Assembly (NCBI RefSeq): GCF_034702125.1
Contig: NC_085876.1
Coordinates: 14,868,753 to 14,932,752 of the forward strand
Origin: Engraulis encrasicolus
Lineage: Eukaryota > Chordata > Actinopteri > Clupeiformes > Engraulidae
Length of the DNA stretch: 64,000 nt
Direction: 5' to 3'
The position numbers and the translations under genes were made by a program. The notes under the pieces were generated by a model, which saw only the letters and a list, made by a program, of their open reading frames with translations, had not been told where the DNA came from and did no database searches. Below, piece by piece: positions 10,871 through 45,367 of the stretch (positions are counted from its first letter, which is position 1; each line of letters starts with the position of its first letter).

Positions 10871-10905
10871 GTGCGCGTGCGTGCGTGTGTATGTGAGTGC
10901 GTCCA
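10801..10905. repeat. (GT)n microsatellite with interrupted GCGT tail
   Basis: About 32 GT units, then degenerate GTGTGCGTGT/GCGTGC. Together with the following 125 bp it is duplicated at 11455-11720. Confidence 0.95.
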
Positions 10906-11030
10906 TGTATGTTTGTGTTCAGGTATTTTTATGATTTGAGGATGATATCACAGTTAAAATAAAACTAGAAAGAAGTAGACTTGTGAGGAGGACATAATTA
11001 TGGTCCTCACAATTTTCTTGAAGAACTGTT

Positions 11031-11440
11031 TTCTTGGACATTAGGTCACTAAGGTCAGCGGAGAAGAATTTGCTGGTAATTCCGAAAGTCAAAACAAAGT
11101 GTGGAGAAGCAGCCTTTAGCTTCTATGCTTCAAAGCTTTGGAACCAGCTTCCAGACGATGTAAAAAATGCACCCACTATTGATAGCTATAAATTTAGACT
11201 CAAGGCAAAGCTTTCCTCATATGCTTTCTCCAGCAGCTTTAAATTATGTTTTAACTCTTAATTCTATTTTACCACATGTTTTATCTTAACATTAGAATTT
11301 TGACCCTAATTTCTTTCTTTCTTTCTTGCTTCCTTTCTTTTTGCATTTTAATTTATTTTACTTTTTTGTGAAGCACATTGAGTTGCGCCTGTGTATGAAA
11401 TGCACTATGCTTCGTCTTGCCTTGCCTGTGTGTTTGCACG
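11031..11440 (+). mobile_element. 3' end of a non-LTR retrotransposon (LINE)
   Basis: A 75-codon open frame (11034-11261) encodes the C-terminal end typical of fish LINE reverse transcriptases, with FYASKLWNQLPDDVKNAPTI and SYKFRLKAKL. It is followed by a 3' UTR ending GAAGCACATTGAGTTGCGCC and ATGAAATGCACTAT, the usual L2/Rex-type tail. The 5' part is missing, as expected for truncated retrotransposition. Confidence 0.75.
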
Positions 11441-11454
11441 TGTATACATACACA

Positions 11455-11486
11455 CACGTGTGTGTGTGTGTGTGTGTGTGTGTGCC

Positions 11487-11521
<35 letters not shown>

Positions 11522-11538
11522 GTGCACACGTGTGCGTT

Positions 11539-11580
<42 letters not shown>

Positions 11581-11720
11581 TTTCGTGTGTACGTGCGTGC
11601 GTCCGTGTATGTTTGTGTTCAGGTATTTTTATGCTTTTGAGGATCATATCACAGTGATAAGAAAACTAGGAAGAAGTAGACTTGCAGGACATAACTATGG
11701 TCTTGACAACTTTCTTGAAA
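11455..11720. repeat. Duplicated block: (GT)n(CTGT)n(GT)n plus 125-bp flank
   Basis: The unique tail after the microsatellite (GTATGTTTGTGTTCAGGTAT, AGAAGTAGACTTG) repeats the sequence at 10906-11030 with scattered changes. The two copies flank the LINE end. The microsatellite here also has nine CTGT units. Confidence 0.85.
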
Positions 11721-12300
11721 ATGGTTTTTCTTGGTCATTTTGCTGTGAATGAATTATTTACTGCATTTGATTTCAGCATTTTGTTGCAAACAGCTTCAGT
11801 AGGCACCCAGACTATGTTAAATAGTTGTTGACTCACTGGACACTCCATGTTGATTCCTTTGTTCATTTCACATTATTTGATTAATGAATTCACATTGTTG
11901 ATTTTTGGTATGTGTTTTATGTACATGGTCATTTTGTGTTTTATGTACGGTACATGGTTTTTTTGTGATTTTATTGACATGGTCAATGTAAGATCACCAA
12001 CACCCTCTTTATCAACACAAATCAGTTAATATAATACGCCTTAATCTTTTCATTGGAAGCATATTGTCAGTGGTGTTCATTGTTATCTCTAGGAAATAGC
12101 ATGAGCGACCACAAGCCAACTCAAATGTTCGAACAAGTCAAATGTGTTTGACTTTCCAAAAGAGTAGGCCAAGTCATCTCCACCGGCCTCTTGTAGTAAG
12201 ACATTGTTTAATAATTAGCTGCTTGTAATGTGAAGCTGATTTATATGATGGTGACTGATAAGAATGGCATGTGACGTGGGCAAAACGGCAAATGGGAACT
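11721..12300. other. Intergenic DNA, nothing recognised
   Basis: AT-rich, stop-rich in all frames; no repeat ends or RNA gene seen. Confidence 0.5.
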
Positions 12301-12306
12301 GTGAGA

Positions 12307-12309
<3 letters not shown>

Positions 12310-12402
<93 letters not shown>

Positions 12403-12432
12403 ATGCGTGCATGTGTGCGTGCATGCGTGTGT
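12310..12432. repeat. (GT)n microsatellite with GCAT/GCGT tail
   Basis: About 45 GT units followed by GTACATGCGTGCATGTGTGC-type degenerate units. Confidence 0.97.
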
Positions 12433-12960
12433 TCACCCCTTAACTGGTTTATTAGGGCCCTGGCTTATATTTTGCTGGAATCTGGATATTGCCCCCAATC
12501 TCATACATAACATTTCGATGTCCATGTATTGTTTTATTCGTGTTTGAATAATTCTCTCACTCTGTTAGAAACTCAATAAAAGCTGTATTTGTTCTTTGGC
12601 CTCAGGATGCTACCTTACACCAACTGTTGATTTGAAATTGCCTATAACCTTTGCTATTGGAGACTACAACTGTATGTGACATTCAATATGACCTCATTTC
12701 CTGTGAGGGGTCTGTAAAAGTCAGATACTGGACTTGTTATGCTCTTCTTGTCTTTACCTGTCCTGCTTGTAATATCTCTTTAGGTAGGGGAAAAGGGAGA
12801 GAATAGTGGAAACAAACGCTACATCTGAAACACTATGAAGGCTGTGCAAAACTGAATGGGATGGCAAGGTCGGCCATATTTGACCATATCGGTTTCGCTG
12901 CCACTTTTGTCGGCGGAAGTTCCCACGTGATCCTATAGCAACGCTCGAACTCTTTTCTGT

Positions 12961-13153
12961 CTTTTTTTTCAATATGTTTTTTGGGGCTTTTATGCCTTTA
13001 TTTGATAGGACAGTGAGATGGTGACAGGAAGCGAGTGGAACAGAGTGATGGGGTGGGATTGAGAAATGATCCTGGTCGGACTAGAACCGGGGTCCCTGTG
13101 GACATGAAAGCTCAAATATGGGGGGCTTAGCGCACTGCGCCACAGTGCCCCCC
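12961..13153 (-). mobile_element. tRNA-derived SINE (duplicate copy, fuller 5' end)
   Basis: On the minus strand it has an A box (GTGGCGCAGTGCGCTAAGC), a B box (CCGGTTCTAGTCCGAC), the TTTCTCAATCCCACCCC body and a GGCATAAAAGCCCC tail. It was carried along in the inverted duplication and keeps bases lost from its partner at 7523-7695. Confidence 0.75.
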
Positions 13154-13239
13154 TATCTTTTACTCTTATTGTTTTCTTAGAAGTCCTGTATATCCAGGGT
13201 ACAAATCAGGAAAAGAATAATAAACACAGCGACAAGCCA

Positions 13240-13424
13240 AGCGCAATGCGCACCAGAACATGATGACGTTCACATGAATAGGGAAGTGGGGGGAGTTTTG
13301 AAATGTTTGAAATCCCTGATGAAGGCCATTGTCGGCCGAAACAAGTTGCCATTTTTTTAACAGTCCCATTATGAACTAGCTAAGTTTATTAAAAGCTGTT
13401 CAACCTGAAAATAGTTCAAGAGGG
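13240..13424. repeat. Interspersed repeat with 'GATGAAGGCC...GGCCGAAAC' signature
   Basis: Contains CCCTGATGAAGGCCATTGTC and GGCCGAAACAAGTTGCC, words typical of a widespread fish repeat. It replaces the middle of the duplicated intron between the first two blocks of the inverted copy. Confidence 0.45.
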
Positions 13425-13629
13425 CCCTGGACCGCCATTGTAGGTAGCCTGCAGTATAACTGTATTCTCCAGTCTGTAGCTACACAGTGACTAATATCCG
13501 TGCCTTAAAGTGCTAGGTGCTTCCTTTTCTTTGATCCAGGCTTCAGTGCCGCGGATTGGGATGTGCTGAAGCCCTTGCCGAAGCCTGATGGCCTCTACAA
13601 TGACATGGGCATGTGTTGGATCATGGGCA

Positions 13630-15978
13630 CAGGGGCGTAGCACCAAATTTGGGGCCCTAGGAACAACCTCTTCCATGGGCCCCCCTACACACACAACCCC
13701 AACCTAAACAACCCCCACACCCCCCCCCCCCCCCCCCCCCCGTGCGCGCGCCTACCTCCTGATATTGTCATCCTTCTTGCCTTCCTCAGAATACCCCCTC
13801 TATCTTTTCTTCTCCTTCACTTGAATCATTCTCATCTTCAATCATATGACATAATAGACATACTAAAAAATATAAAATGTCTTAATCTTTCACATTACCA
13901 GTTATGAAAAGTAGGCTATCATATTCATAGGGATGACATTTAATCACGTCATCACTATGGTGTGAGGGGGAGGAGAGAGACTGATAAATCTCTTTTCACA
14001 ATGCTTCCAGCCTACTGTTTCGTGCACTATGGACACACGAGACATTGATATGTTGAACTGTACTTTCTTCAATGTGCATCGCTGAACAGAAACACAGGCG
14101 CTCGCGCGCACATTCGTTCACTTGCACTGCCCCGCACGCACGTCACGTTTGCCCGTATCAGTGTTTGGGAGAGCAAGGAAAAGAGAATCAGCTGTGCCTA
14201 TGCTACTGGTAGAAGCTGACTTCGAAATGTCGCTTAAAACCTGCGGTAAAGCAGAGTAGCCAAAATAGAACAAAAGTATCGCTGTTTGGATTTGATGTCG
14301 CTCAACCTTTGAAAGTCAGGGCACCCCGAACCTAGTAAGGCTATAGCCTAGGCTATTTATTTCTTTGAAATCATTATTTATTAGGCTACTACATATACTT
14401 TCAGATTTAAATGGGCCAGTAACTATTTCACAGTAGCCTATCTTGTAATTTTCATGAGCACTCAATGCAGATAGGCTACCTGCTCAGCACGGAGGTAGGT
14501 AGGCGACTCTGCCTCTTTTCTTGCGCTATGCAAACAGGGTCATCTCTTGCGCTTTGCGCAGATTAGAATGGCGTCAGCAACATTCAAAACGCAGACTGGT
14601 GCCCCGTCAAAATCTCGTCATTATTTTACCACACTTCAGCTATAACGGGCGTTGTCAGATGGTCAGAGACATGGCCAAGTAACCAGAGCTTTGAGACCGC
14701 AAAATAAAAGCAGAATGAAGGTTCAAGACTGACAGCTGTTCGCACCGCCACCTTGACATTGGCAACTGATGAATATGACGTCGGCTAATATCGACAGAAT
14801 CAATCTGCAAATTTGATGACCAGGGCGGGCAGCATTGCACCCGGTTGAGAAACCGCTTTTCTTCAAGACTAGGATATTAGCTAAAATAGGCTCACCTTCT
14901 CTCAAGTTCACACCATTTGCACCTGCTGCGACAGGGGGCATCTTCACGTTCGTGACATTTTCTGAAATTGAGTGGGATTCATTTTACAAATAGGCTTTGC
15001 TATCATTTGGATATTTGAACCAACATCGACTCATGTTGGTCTTTTGGGACACTTGTTATGAATATAGGCCTATCAAAGACAAATATGGGTTCACAATGAT
15101 AGCCAACAAAATGAGATTATTTTTTTCATTTGACATCGGCTATCACAGAAGGCCACACGGAATGGGAATGGGATAGTTAGGTATCCTACTTTGTAGGCTG
15201 TAATTTTGACATTTGGGCTCACCTTTCTTGCAAGAAATCAGCTGCAGTTGCTTTCCTTCATTTTGTTTCCCCTGTCTCTCTTGCCTTTCTATTCTTTTGT
15301 GAAAGCCTGGTGTTTTAGAAGTCTTTCATTGCTAACCGGCTGCTGCGTTTAATGCCTAATAATAAAGACGTGAGTGAGTGTTGATTCCGCATATTGTACA
15401 ATCAAAAGTCCGCGAGAGGGCGGACTAAACCAATGCGTGATAATGGGGGTGTCTGATATAGAATATAGCCGATTTGCAGGCTAGTATATCCAATTCAACA
15501 GATGTATTTCCAGAGAACCTTGGAATTACATAAATTACCAACATGTATTGACATTATTTTTAAAACAATGTTTAAAAAAATGAAAGAAGAAAAATATTTT
15601 CCATGGGAGGGCCCCCGGTGGGCCCCCCAAGTGGTCTGGGCTCTAAGAATGAGTCAGGGGGTGCATCCCAATATGTGTCCTTGCCTCCTCCACTTGTGCT
15701 TGTCTCCTCGTCCCGCCTCCTGGCCCCTCCTCCGTGGAGAAAACGATAAAGTTTCCCAGCTGTCAGCCTCGCCACAACAACTTTTGAGGGGCTGTTTTTC
15801 ATTCACCATCCCAATTGCAAATGAGAAAAAGACTTTACAATTGAGCTTATGCAAGATATTGAAATATAATGCTGTTGTCAGTGATGTCATCATGACGAGA
15901 AGCAAGTGGAGGAGGGAAGTGGAGGAGGCAAGGTCACATATTGGGATGCACCCAGGGTTTTCCCCCCCTGTTCCACGC
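13630..15978. mobile_element. 2.35 kb insert splitting the duplicated vWD1 exon
   Basis: Starts CAGGGGCGTAGCACC, a hAT-like terminus, immediately after exon bases GGATCATGGGCA. Five exon bases (ACCCC) are missing at the junction. No transposase frame is visible; it holds a poly-C run (13720-13741) and a MITE at 15659-15953. A matching right end and target duplication could not be found, so it is probably a deletion derivative or a composite insertion. Confidence 0.5.
15659..15953. mobile_element. 295-bp MITE, copy 1 of the 'GGGTGCATCCCAATATG' family
   Basis: Terminal inverted repeats of about 35 bp: GGGTGCATCCCAATATGTG...CCTCCACTT on the left, AAGTGGAGG...CACATATTGGGATGCACCC on the right. 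AGG on both sides may be a 3-bp target duplication. Confidence 0.8.
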
Positions 15979-16743
15979 CACTTCCGCACCTTCGACAGCA
16001 CCTATTACAACTTCATGGGCAACTGCACATACATGATGGCTTCAAGCCACTGTGGGGATGGTGATGGTGTTGGTGGTCGTGAGGTCCCCTTCTTTGCCGT
16101 GGAGGTGAAAAGTCAGAAGCGCCCTGATCAGGAGATACCTGTGGTGGAGAAGGTCACCGTCAGGGTCTACGACTACACCTTCACTTTCCAACGCCAAGAA
16201 TATGGAATAGTGAGAGTAAGTCAACGTCTGATACTTTGAACTACTGTACTTTGCAGTGCTCTACTCAAAGCTACGGTATTATTTTATTCCATGAATGTGT
16301 ATGCATGCATAACACTACTGTGTAATATGCCACGTAAAATGAGGGGAATACTATTTTGAATAATAATTGCAAGTACTGTACATAGTGTCACATGCTGTTA
16401 CCGGTTTTGTTACAGTGTACATAACTAATGTAACAGTAAAATAAAATTTGTGCAGCTGGTGACAGACTTTGGGCTGGAGGTGCTGTATGACTGGAAGCAG
16501 TACCTGGTGGTCCTGCTGCCCGACTCCATGAGGGGCAAGATCTGTGGCTTGCACGGAAACCTCAACAGCAAGGGCCAGGACGACCTGCTCCTGCCAAACG
16601 GCAGCCCTGCCGTCAGCATCTCGGAGCTGGGCAACGCCTGGAAGGTGTGGCGACATGTGCGACAGCCACAGCGAGAGCAGTGCGAGAGCAGTGCAATAGG
16701 CCATCTGGCCAACGAGGTGTTCTGCGGCCTGATGACCGACTTG

Positions 16744-17003
16744 CCGTCACCTGTTTCAGGAAAACAGGCCGAAGGGAAATCTGGGAGGACTTTTACTTTC
16801 TCAGTCCAGTTTGTCCACCCCTGCGAATTAGGCACTCACAAATGCAGTTCTTAACCTATGTTCACCATTTCCCAATGTCAAGTGTATGAGCCTTGGAAGT
16901 GTGTCAGCCCAATTGGTCACTGCAGAGTTCACCAAAGAGTATCCAGTCTCTGGGTGTGATTACGAAGGCTGATACACTTGGAAGGATGCAAACCAGACAG
17001 TGG
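16744..17003. other. Intergenic DNA between pseudogene and CNDP2
   Basis: Nothing recognised apart from the MITE that follows. The CNDP2 promoter is expected nearby or at an upstream non-coding exon but no clear box is visible. Confidence 0.4.
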
Positions 17004-17310
17004 GGGTGCGTTCCAATATGCAACATTGTGTCCTCCACTTTGTGTTTGTGGTCTCATACCAGGAAGTAATACGTCATGATGACATCACTGACAACAGCAT
17101 TATATTTGAATATCTCGTAAAAGCTCAATTGTAAAGTGTTTTTCTCATTTGCAATTGGGATGATGAATGAAAAACAGTCCCCCAAAAGTTGCTGTGGCTA
17201 GGCTGACAGCTGGAAAACTTTATTGTTTTCTCCATGGAGGAGGGGCCAGGAGGCAGGGCGAGGCCACAAGCACAAGTGGAGGACGCAAGGTTGCATATTG
17301 GAACGCTCCC
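17004..17310. mobile_element. 307-bp MITE, copy 2 of the same family, opposite orientation
   Basis: Ends GGGTGCGTTCCAATATGCAA and TTGCATATTGGAACGCTCCC. Internal words (GTAAAGTGTTTTTCTCATTT, CCTCCATGG-like) match copy 1 in reverse complement. It lies 160 bp upstream of the first recognised CNDP2 exon. Confidence 0.8.
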
Positions 17311-17470
17311 TGGGAATTGGCCATTAACAAGGCAGGAAGCTACTTACCCAGAATTCTGACCCCACTGAGTGGTCCAGCAGGAAGGGTCACATTTCGATCG
17401 TCTCTGACGAGCCCACGGGAGGAGCCTGTGCTGTGATAGTAGCAATCTGATAATATGTGACACCCCACAG

Positions 17471-40894
<23,424 letters not shown>

Positions 40895-41180
40895 TAGTAC
40901 AGAGCTTCAGATTCCTGGGTGTGCACATCAGCCAGGACCTGTGATGGAGCGCCAACATCTGGTGCAATTGGTGTGTGCGCGTGCATGTGCGTGTGTGTGT
41001 GGACATGCGAATACTTGATTGCATATTTTATAGCTTAATTTATTCATTTTCTTATTATTAGTTATGCTGTTAATATATATTTAATTTTGTGGGCATCTGT
41101 GGGTTGCTTCCGAACATAATCTCACTGTATTCATATAGTGCCAATAAAGCACTCTACTCTACTCTCTACTCTACTCACTA
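40895..41180 (+). mobile_element. LINE 3' fragment immediately after cndp2 coding exon 10
   Basis: TTCCTGGGTGTGCACATCAG and CCAGGACCTG match the conserved C-terminal reverse-transcriptase region of fish LINEs (FLGVHISxDL in another frame). The tail ATAGTGCCAATAAAGCACTC followed by repeated TACTC fits a LINE 3' end. The 5' limit against the exon is not resolved. Confidence 0.65.
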
Positions 41181-41685
41181 CTTTTCAACGGAAACTAGCA
41201 GACTGTCTTTCACATCACCCAGTAACATGTATGTGAATGATTTGAGTACATATATCATGTATAAAGCGCCATGTTCATTGCTGTTTGGAAATTGTGTAAT
41301 CACAGACGATTGGAACTCCTGCACGCGGTCTGCAGTTGGGGCTTTCACCAGCTCGTGTTAATGAGGACAAGGGTCATTGACAGCTTGTTTTCAGGTCAAA
41401 TTGCAGGAAATGATCCACCTATCACCAGAAACTAATGAACAAGATGTCTTCAACCATATCTTCAACTCTTTTTTTAAACAGACTTACTGTAGGTCATTTT
41501 AAGGGAGAGGTCTCTTAATATCTCTCCCTAACAAATTAACCATGCCTCTGATTCTGAATTTCAACTGCTGAAATTGATCTGAAGTCTTTAACATGATTAC
41601 TGTCAAGCTTCCTTTGGGGATCCTTTTCTCCATACCGTCCTACTTTTTCATGACATGTATTTGAAAAATAAAGGTGGGAAATAAA
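41181..41685. other. AT-rich DNA downstream of the LINE fragment
   Basis: Nothing recognised. Could be cndp2 intron 10. Confidence 0.4.
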
Positions 41686-41748
41686 GCATTCATTCATTCA
41701 TTCATTCATTCATTCATTCATTCATTCATTCATTCATTCATTCATTCC
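41686..41748. repeat. (ATTC)n microsatellite
   Basis: About 15 tandem ATTC units. Confidence 0.97.
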
Positions 41749-42009
41749 CTCACTGAGTTGGCCACTATTCCAAACATCAACATGCAGTACCTTCTAATCA
41801 GTAATCAGTGGGCGTTCCTCATCACATCAGACCGGCATTGTTGGTCCCACTGTTGACCACACCGCTACCAAACAATGACAAATGAAAAAATGTCATGAAT
41901 AAAGTCATTTGTGAGATCCTGTGTTGCTGTTCCCACGGGTGTACAGTACACGGCCTGTTCTGGCTGTTAACATCAGTCAGGTAACTGAATTAAACAAAAA
42001 ATGAACTGA

Positions 42010-42115
42010 CATCAGAGTCTCATAGTGTAGGCCTAATGATCGGGCACTGGGCTGCTACACTGGCGACCCAGGTTCCATTCAGGCCCAGGTCCTTTGCTGA
42101 CCCTCTCATGTCTAC
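42010..42115 (+). repeat. tRNA-derived SINE head
   Basis: Contains GGGCACTGGGCTGCTACACT and the B-box-like CCCAGGTTCCATTCAGGCCC. Tail not seen. Confidence 0.45.
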
Positions 42116-42169
42116 ACTTATAAATATCAGAACAAGTTAATAGTTCAGATACAAAACTTTTAGTCCATC

Positions 42170-43225
42170 TGCAATAAACTTAACAATGGTCCTGGATCAT
42201 TCTGAGAGGTAAATGAACACTGGTCCAGGATCACTATGAGCAGTATATAAACAATGTTCCTGTATCACTTTCAGCAGTAAAATGAACAATGATCCAGGAT
42301 CACTGTGAACCGTACAAAAACTGAGAAAATAACAAATGGTCCTGGGTCATTGTTAACGGTGAGCAATAAAATGACCAATGGTCCAGGATCGCTGTGTGCG
42401 GTAAAATGACCAATGGTCCAGGATCGCTGTGTGCGGTAAAATGAACAATGTTCCTGGATCACTTTCAGCAGTAAAATGAATAATGATCCAGGATCACTGT
42501 GAACTGTACATCAACTGGTAAAATAAACAGTGGTCCTGGGTCATTGTAAACGGTGAGCAGTAAAATGAACAATGGTCCAGGATCGCTTTCTGCGGTAAAA
42601 TGACCAATGGTCCAGGATCACTGTGAGCGGTAAATGAATAATGGTCCTGGATCACTGTGAGCAGTATATAACAAATGTTCCTTGATCACTTTCAGCAGTA
42701 AAATGAATAATGATCCAGGATCACTGTGAATAGTACATAAAGTGGTAAAATAAACAGTGGTCCTGGATCACTATAAACTCTGAACAGTAAAATGACCAAT
42801 GGTCCAGGATCGCTGTGTCCGGTAAAGTGAACATTGGTCCTGGATCATTGTGAGTGCTAAATGAAGAATGGTGCTGGATCACTGTGAGTGGTAAATTAAT
42901 AATGGTCCTGGATCACTGAGAGCAGTAGCCTATATAAACAATGTTCCTGGATCACTCTCAGCAGTGAAATAAATAATGATCCAGTATCACTGTGAACAGT
43001 ACATAAACTGGTAACTATAAACGGTGAGCAGTAAAATGAACAATGGCCCTGGATCTCTGTGAGCAATAAATAAACTCTGGTCCTGGATCACTATGAGAGG
43101 TAAGATTAACACAATGTTTCAAGACCACTCTGAGTGGTAAAATAGATAAAATTCCTGATCACTGTGAGCAGTAAATAAACAATGATCCTGGATCACTGTG
43201 ATAAGTAAAATAAACGTTGGTTGTA
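42170..43225. repeat. Degenerate minisatellite, unit about 35 bp, roughly 28 copies
   Basis: Variants of AATGGTCCTGGATCACTGTG followed by AGCAGTAAAATGAAC recur throughout, with higher-order repeats of several units (for example 42290-42480 resembles 42485-42610 and 42715-42830). Units differ in length and sequence, so it is an old, mutated array. Confidence 0.85.
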
Positions 43226-43392
43226 CTCCAGTTGCTAACTGGCTAACAAACATGATTTCAAGAAACATACCTCTGACCCTTTAGCAATTCATTAAAATAA
43301 TACTCACCACTGTTTTTAAAAAGATTTTTAAGATGCTTTTAACCCACCACAATAGTTTATATTATACTGTAGCTAGTGGTTAGTATCTAATG

Positions 43393-43880
43393 TTATGTAA
43401 GGGTTAACGTTCGGCGAGAAGGTCGCTACCGTGGAATAGCAGCACTTCAGAGAGAACTTTGAAGCGACCGACTCGCCGAACGTTAACCCGCTTATTATAT
43501 GGATATACTTAAATGATTCACACATGGCGGGGACATTTCTTTAGGCCTATTTAATGTTAAGTTTATTATAGTTTTTCATGTCAAAAGATTGTTGCTGTGC
43601 AAAACAAAACAGTGCCGTTGTGGAACACCGCTAGGCAACAGCTAGGTAGCCAGGACAACAGGTGTTGTCTATCACAGCAGCTGATTAGAGTCTTGTTGAA
43701 AAGTTGCTTTAGCAGTGAAAAGTCTTGTTGCCATTGACAGCGGTCTGATATAGACCAACCCGTCCGTTATCGAAACTTATTATATGGTATATCCGCTCCG
43801 CGTCGGGGTCTAAAGATTCTCTCTGTCGTGCTGCTATTCCACGGTAGCGACCTTCTCGCCGAACGTTAACCCTTACATAA
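43393..43880. mobile_element. 488-bp MITE with about 50-bp terminal inverted repeats
   Basis: Left TTATGTAAGGGTTAACGTTC, right GAACGTTAACCCTTACATAA, extended inward by CGGCGAGAAGGTCGCTACCG and CACGGTAGCGACC. A third copy of the terminal word (CGAACGTTAACCCGCTTATT) at 43478 suggests an internal rearrangement. Confidence 0.85.
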
Positions 43881-44244
43881 CAGACGTGCGGACATTGGGG
43901 AGCCCCATTGAAATGAATGGAGCATTCGCCCGATGACGTCACACCATATAAAAAATGAAGGTAATTATGGGTAGGCTACACTGGTTTAAAATTCCCTCAT
44001 TAAGATTTTTTTTATCAATCTTACCTCTGCTTTGAGAAAGTTGGGTGTTTCTGAAGCAGTCATCAGAATCTGTGGAGCTCTGTGAGTGAGTCCCCTCTCA
44101 TGCATGGTCCGGCAGGCTCAAAATGGTCCCGGTCATAAAAAGGAGAGGGAAATTTTAATTTTTCATGTCTCAGGGCAATGACATCATCAATCACAAATTA
44201 ACTCTTATTGGTTATTGGACACTGTCCTGAGAATGTATGATCTC

Positions 44245-44250
<6 letters not shown>

Positions 44251-44300
<50 letters not shown>
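44251..44300. repeat. (CT)n microsatellite
   Basis: About 25 CT units. Confidence 0.97.
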
Positions 44301-44303
<3 letters not shown>

Positions 44304-44429
44304 ACCCACCCAATACATACAATGCAGTTTTGGGCTCCCCTTCCCCTCGCCCATGCAGCAACAATTGACCCCTACTATCGCTCAGACATCCACCGTGCAT
44401 ACAGATAGGCTACATGGCCAGAGCTGCTG

Positions 44430-44582
44430 ACACGAGGGGACAAAGGCGTTAGCTGTCCCGGGCCCAGTGAGAGAGAGAGGGCCCATAATTGGTTCCTCAT
44501 TACATTATACAGTATGCATTGGGTTGGGGGCCCTTTCAGATGTCTTTGTCCTGGGCCTGGCCAAAGCTGTCAGCGGCCCTGT
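44430..44582. repeat. Fish hAT-like interspersed repeat
   Basis: Right end CTGGCCAAAGCTGTCAGCGG and inner GGGCCC-rich sequence as at 10205. Terminal repeats imperfect. The next 460 bp, up to the microsatellite at 45051, hold nothing I recognise. Confidence 0.4.
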
Positions 44583-45048
44583 ACATGGCCAATCAAACAT
44601 GTCTGCCTTGCCTCCTCATGAGCAAAAGATAAAAAGACAGAGCCTGTCATTAACTTGGCGGTTAATGACAGGTTTCCCACCAAACAGTAAGTATAGTAAG
44701 TATAGTACATCCTGACTTTGAAGCTTTAAAGGCTCTTTGGGGTGCATTTTAAACTTGACTTGATGAAAGTCTTTTCACGTTAGTCCATCACATTCACATC
44801 AAGGAGAAAAAAAAGGCTTTGACACGTTGCTTCTCCACCTTCACTTTCAAGAGAAAACGTGCAGGAGGATTACGCTTGAATATCCACTGTTTTCTTCAGC
44901 AATTTAAAGGATAACTTCACCAACATGACATCTAGTTCAAATGGGGCTTCTCCCCTGGAAAATAACTTTGCATTTGCTGTACAGATATTGCATTTAAAAA
45001 ACCCTTGCCACTTTACTGCCATGGAGAATAACCTACAAGCCTACTGTA

Positions 45049-45229
<181 letters not shown>

Positions 45230-45367
45230 ACGTGTTTAACCTCTAACTGCTCAGCCTGGGGAGGGCATATATAGTGTATTTATTTTTCATTTTCCCTGAA
45301 AGGAAATATGCAGCAATTGTTGACACACTGTAGAGAGAGGGAAAAAAACATACAGACACAGAGCCAG

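Larger units (their letters stand above)
12806..16743 (+). pseudogene. Broken inverted duplicate of the FCGBP-like gene (intron 1 to vWD1 exons)
   Basis: Plus-strand blocks match the reverse complement of the FCGBP-like gene in order: 12806-13232 (intron 1 with its SINE, source 7447-7859), 13425-13629 (intron end and start of the vWD1 exon, source about 3956-4155), 15979-16440 (rest of that exon with GTAAGT donor and intron) and 16456-16743 (part of the next exon). About 3.3 kb of intron is missing, a 2.35 kb insert splits the vWD1 exon, and 16456-16743 lacks the first 81 coding bases plus an internal 25 bp. CGLCGN has become CGLHGN. Signal peptide, promoter and everything after the vWD1 core are absent, so this is a pseudogene fragment. 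Confidence 0.88.

Noticed and set aside
15502..15978. N-terminal extension of the 245-codon frame that ends in the vWD1 pseudo-exon
   Set aside because: The upstream part reads through a MITE and the insert; only bases from 15979 match the exon, so it is a chance fusion, not a gene start.
42170..43225. CRISPR-like array of repeats
   Set aside because: Units are contiguous and degenerate without unique spacers, and the genome is vertebrate; a minisatellite.
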